DNA from: Lingula anatina
Taxonomy: Eukaryota > Brachiopoda > Lingulata > Lingulida > Lingulidae
Reading direction: 5' to 3'
DNA length: 64,000 nt
Assembly: GCF_001039355.2 (NCBI RefSeq)
Contig: NW_019774069.1
Span: 1,285,301 to 1,349,300, forward strand
Every line of letters begins with the position of its first letter. The stretch's first letter is position 1. Both the position numbers and the translations under genes were made by a program. This document shows positions 61,834-64,000 of this stretch, one piece after another. The notes below the pieces were generated by a model, which saw nothing but the letters and a program-made list of their open reading frames with translations, searched no databases and was not told the origin of the DNA.

Positions 61834-61942
61834 GGCTCCACACATGTGTTGGACAGACCACTCTTCCGCAAGATGAGCCTCAGGCGTAGCGATCGTGCTA
61901 AAGGCAAGTCGGTAATCTCAGTGGAAACCCTAGCAGAGAAAG
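61834..61942 (+). CDS. Ankyrin-repeat protein, next coding exon
   Basis: 109 bases between acceptor TGCTTTCAG (to 61833) and donor AAAG/GTAATG (61942/61943). Only phase 0 is open throughout; the other two frames have stops. Phase 0 is what the upstream exon ending at 54680 requires. It adds 36 residues beginning GSTHVLDRPLFRKMSLRRSD and ending VISVETLAEK, then one base of the next codon (exon ends in phase 1). The sequence is basic and contains RKMS and LRRSD, which look like basophilic-kinase sites. It directly follows the basic Ser-rich tail of the first exon, so this is a linker after the ankyrin domain. Further exons lie outside the window. Confidence 0.72.
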
Positions 61943-62079
61943 GTAATGCTAATTAATTAAATGGAGCAGAGTTAATTAAGGGTAACCGCTGGAAACATTG
62001 TCCCCACGGGACATGTGGCCACTCCAGGCTTATGGACGAATAAAACGTTTTATTAATAGAAACTTTGTGATAACGATGG

Positions 62080-62238
62080 CAGGGCCGTAGCCTGAGCAAA
62101 ATGCCAGGGGGGGCAGTAAGCGGACACGAAAGGGCGAAGCCCCCGAGGGGGGAGGGGGTGTCCCCCTACCAGTATAGAAAATTCTAAATCCCAGGGGGGG
62201 CAGCTGCCCCCCCTGCCCCCCCGGAGGCTACGGCCCTG
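62080..62238. mobile_element. 159 bp MITE with CAGGGCCGTAGCC ends
   Basis: The left end CAGGGCCGTAGCCT and right end AGGCTACGGCCCTG are perfect reverse complements. GATGG occurs directly on each side (62075-62079 and 62239-62243), giving an apparent 5 bp duplication. The interior is G-rich or C-rich with runs of 7-8. CAGGG ends recall hAT-type MITEs, but the duplication is not the usual 8 bp, so the superfamily is open. Confidence 0.7.
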
Positions 62239-62243
62239 GATGG

Positions 62244-62861
62244 ATAGGGGCCCTTGGGTAGGCCTACCAGTAGGGCCTACTTTTAAAATTTGTTGGGATT
62301 GGGACCTCATAATAGTTCAAATCAATTTACATTTTCTGGTACGTCTGCTCACCAAGTAAATTACTAACATAAATAGTTTAACGGGGAAAGATTTTAAATT
62401 TTCTGGAAATGGGACATATGTGACAAATCAAGATTGCAAGAACCGCGTAGGATACTTTAATAAACACCCCCTTTATTCATCCAATCAAATCGCAGGAGGG
62501 CTGCATTGTGCGGTTCTATCACCGGGAAATTCGTCTGGGTAGCATCCTTTTATTTCTCCAGTCCTCGAGTACAAGCCGGTTTAAACGTCCTTCTGGTGGT
62601 CATACTATAGACTGGGATGTGCGCTTTCATGGAAAATACTTAGATAGGATACTTGGAGACAGAAGACTCTCACTAATGTAAAGGAATAAAGCAACGAGAG
62701 CGTGGTTCTTGGTTCAAGTTGGGTGGCAGGTAAACCGGGTGCAATGCAGTCGTGTCATGGATTTAACACTTATGCATGGGTTAGCATAAGCAGTGGGACT
62801 CTTTGATTATATCTAGGGAATTTTCAAACCAGAAAACAACTTTATCTGCATCATCCATTCC
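62244..62861. repeat. ~615 bp direct duplication, copy 1
   Basis: From ATAGGGGCC to CATCCATTCC, nearly identical to 62890-63504. Small differences include TAGGCCTAC present here only, and a GGT unit count change (GGTGGT here, GGTGGTGGT in copy 2). Confidence 0.9.
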
Positions 62862-62888
62862 ACGCTCGGCTGTCACCTTGATTGGATA

Positions 62889-62889
62889 N
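62889..62889. other. Single N at junction of the ~615 bp copies
   Basis: The N lies one base before the second copy begins (ATAGGGGCC). About 27 unique bases precede it after the first copy ends. Same pattern as the Ns at 18505 and 45864. Confidence 0.75.
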
Positions 62890-63504
62890 ATAGGGGCCTT
62901 TGGGTACCAGTAGGGCCTACTTTTAAAATTTGTTGGGATTGGGACCTCATAATAGTTCAAATCAATTTACATTTTCTGGTACGTCTGCTCACCAAGTAAA
63001 TTATTAACATAAATAGTTTAACGGGGAAAGATTTTAAATTTTCTGGAAATGGGACATATGTGACAAATCAAGATTGCAAGAACCGCGTAGGATACTTTAA
63101 TAAACACCCCCTTTATTCATCCAATCAAATCGCAGGAGGGCTGCATTGTGCGGTTCTATGACCGGGAAATTCGTCTGGGTAGCATCCTTTTATTTCTCCA
63201 GTCCTCGAGTACAAGCCGGTTTAAACGTCCTTCTGGTGGTGGTCATACTATAGACTGGGATGTGCGCTTTCATGGAAAATACTTAGATAGGATACTTGGA
63301 GACAGAAGACTCTCACTAATGTAAAGGAATAAAGCAACGAGAGCGTGGTTCTTGGTTCAAGTTGGGTGGCAGGTAAACCGGGTGCAATGCAGTCGTGTCA
63401 TGGATTTAACACTTATGCATGGGTTAGCATAAGCAGTAGGACTCTTTGATTATATCTAGGGAATTTTCAAACCAGAAAACAACTTTATCTGCATCATCCA
63501 TTCC
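62890..63504. repeat. ~615 bp direct duplication, copy 2
   Basis: Second copy of 62244-62861. It is preceded by a single N and followed by sequence not found after copy 1. Confidence 0.9.
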
Positions 63505-63566
63505 TAGTAATAAACATAATATGTTACCATGGTTCTTTCGAATTTCAAGCCATCACATCTGTCTTA

Positions 63567-63754
63567 GACCCCATTCCCACAGATTTTAGATCGACCTATC
63601 CCTGTGGGGAGTCTCGCTAGACTACTGTCAGCTTAGCTGGCTTAAGCGTCTGTCCCGCCTACTGGCTGACATCAATTTAGCGTGAACCCCCAGGGAGGTA
63701 GGTCGATCTAAATCTAAATCTCTGGATCGATCTAAAATCTCTGGCAATGCACCC
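63567..63754. mobile_element. 188 bp MITE, same family as 8012-8214
   Basis: It starts GACCCCATTCCCACAGAT after TTA (63564-63566) and ends TCTCTGGCAATGCACCC before TTG (63755-63757), a TTA duplication with one change. The interior has GGGGAGTCTCGCTAGA, TGTCCCGCCTACT and GTGAACCCCCAGGGAG, as in the other copies, with a shortened middle. Confidence 0.78.
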
Positions 63755-64000
63755 TTGGTTTCTGTCGTACACACATGAAGTTTCAGACTTCGGTCTAACC
63801 CCCCCCCCCCCCATAGTAACTGTGCTTGACCAAGGAGGCGGAGCCTAAAGGCTGCCACGCGTACAAGTGAGTGACGTCACGACGCACTTCCGGTTTTTGT
63901 CGAGATCTTGAAGGGATTAGCTTTACGGTTTGCTGCAAATTTAAAGCGTTCTGTCTCAAAATATACGCAACCGCTTGGATTGAAATTTACAACACTTATT

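Larger units (their letters stand above)
61943..64000 (+). other. Intron continuing past the window
   Basis: Starts at donor GTAATG. It contains a 159 bp MITE (62080-62238), a ~0.6 kb duplicated block in two copies, a 188 bp MITE (63567-63754) and a C run at about 63799-63812. No further exon is recognised before the end. Confidence 0.55.

Overview
The window looks like draft genomic sequence from a marine-type invertebrate animal, lophotrochozoan or non-vertebrate deuterostome; I cannot name the species. The grounds are AT-rich non-coding DNA, GT-AG introns, a metazoan-style ankyrin-repeat gene, a truncated non-LTR retrotransposon, Tc1-type sequence, many short inverted-repeat elements, and tandem-repeat elements resembling the pearl/Helitron-like elements known from bivalves. 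There are no operons or bacterial signals.

Layout. 1-7384 is unique non-coding sequence. 7385-18504 and 18506-31449 are two nearly identical copies of an 11-13 kb block. 31450-40070 is unique DNA with a ~150 bp degenerate repeat array (35085-36075) and a nested 1.26 kb inverted-repeat element (36113-37374). 40071-45863 and 45865-49842 are two copies of a ~4 kb block. 49843-53098 is 5' flank. The plus strand from 53099 to the window end belongs to one real gene. 62244-62861 and 62890-63504 are two copies of a ~0.6 kb block inside its intron.

The one convincing protein-coding gene encodes an ankyrin-repeat protein. A large exon (53099-54680, start codon 53121, 520 codons) is followed by a 7.15 kb intron and a second exon (61834-61942). 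The large exon ends in phase 0, and phase 0 is the only open frame of the second exon. The gene continues past the window.

Every pair of duplicated blocks is separated by a single N or a few bases beside one (18505, 45864, 62889). The simplest reading is that two haplotypes of a heterozygous individual were joined head to tail, so the tandem duplications are probably false. This makes the paired copies useful: element-free sites in one copy give target-site evidence for a Tc1 palindrome (TA), a 608 bp inverted-repeat element (TAA), a 203 bp element (TTA), a truncated retrotransposon (9 bp) and a 1.7 kb tandem-repeat element. I found no new multi-gene system. The most unusual objects are the 1.7 kb palindromic Tc1 element made of two 3' halves, the tandem-repeat element at 20894-22587, and the back-to-back TTAA elements at 41699-42409.
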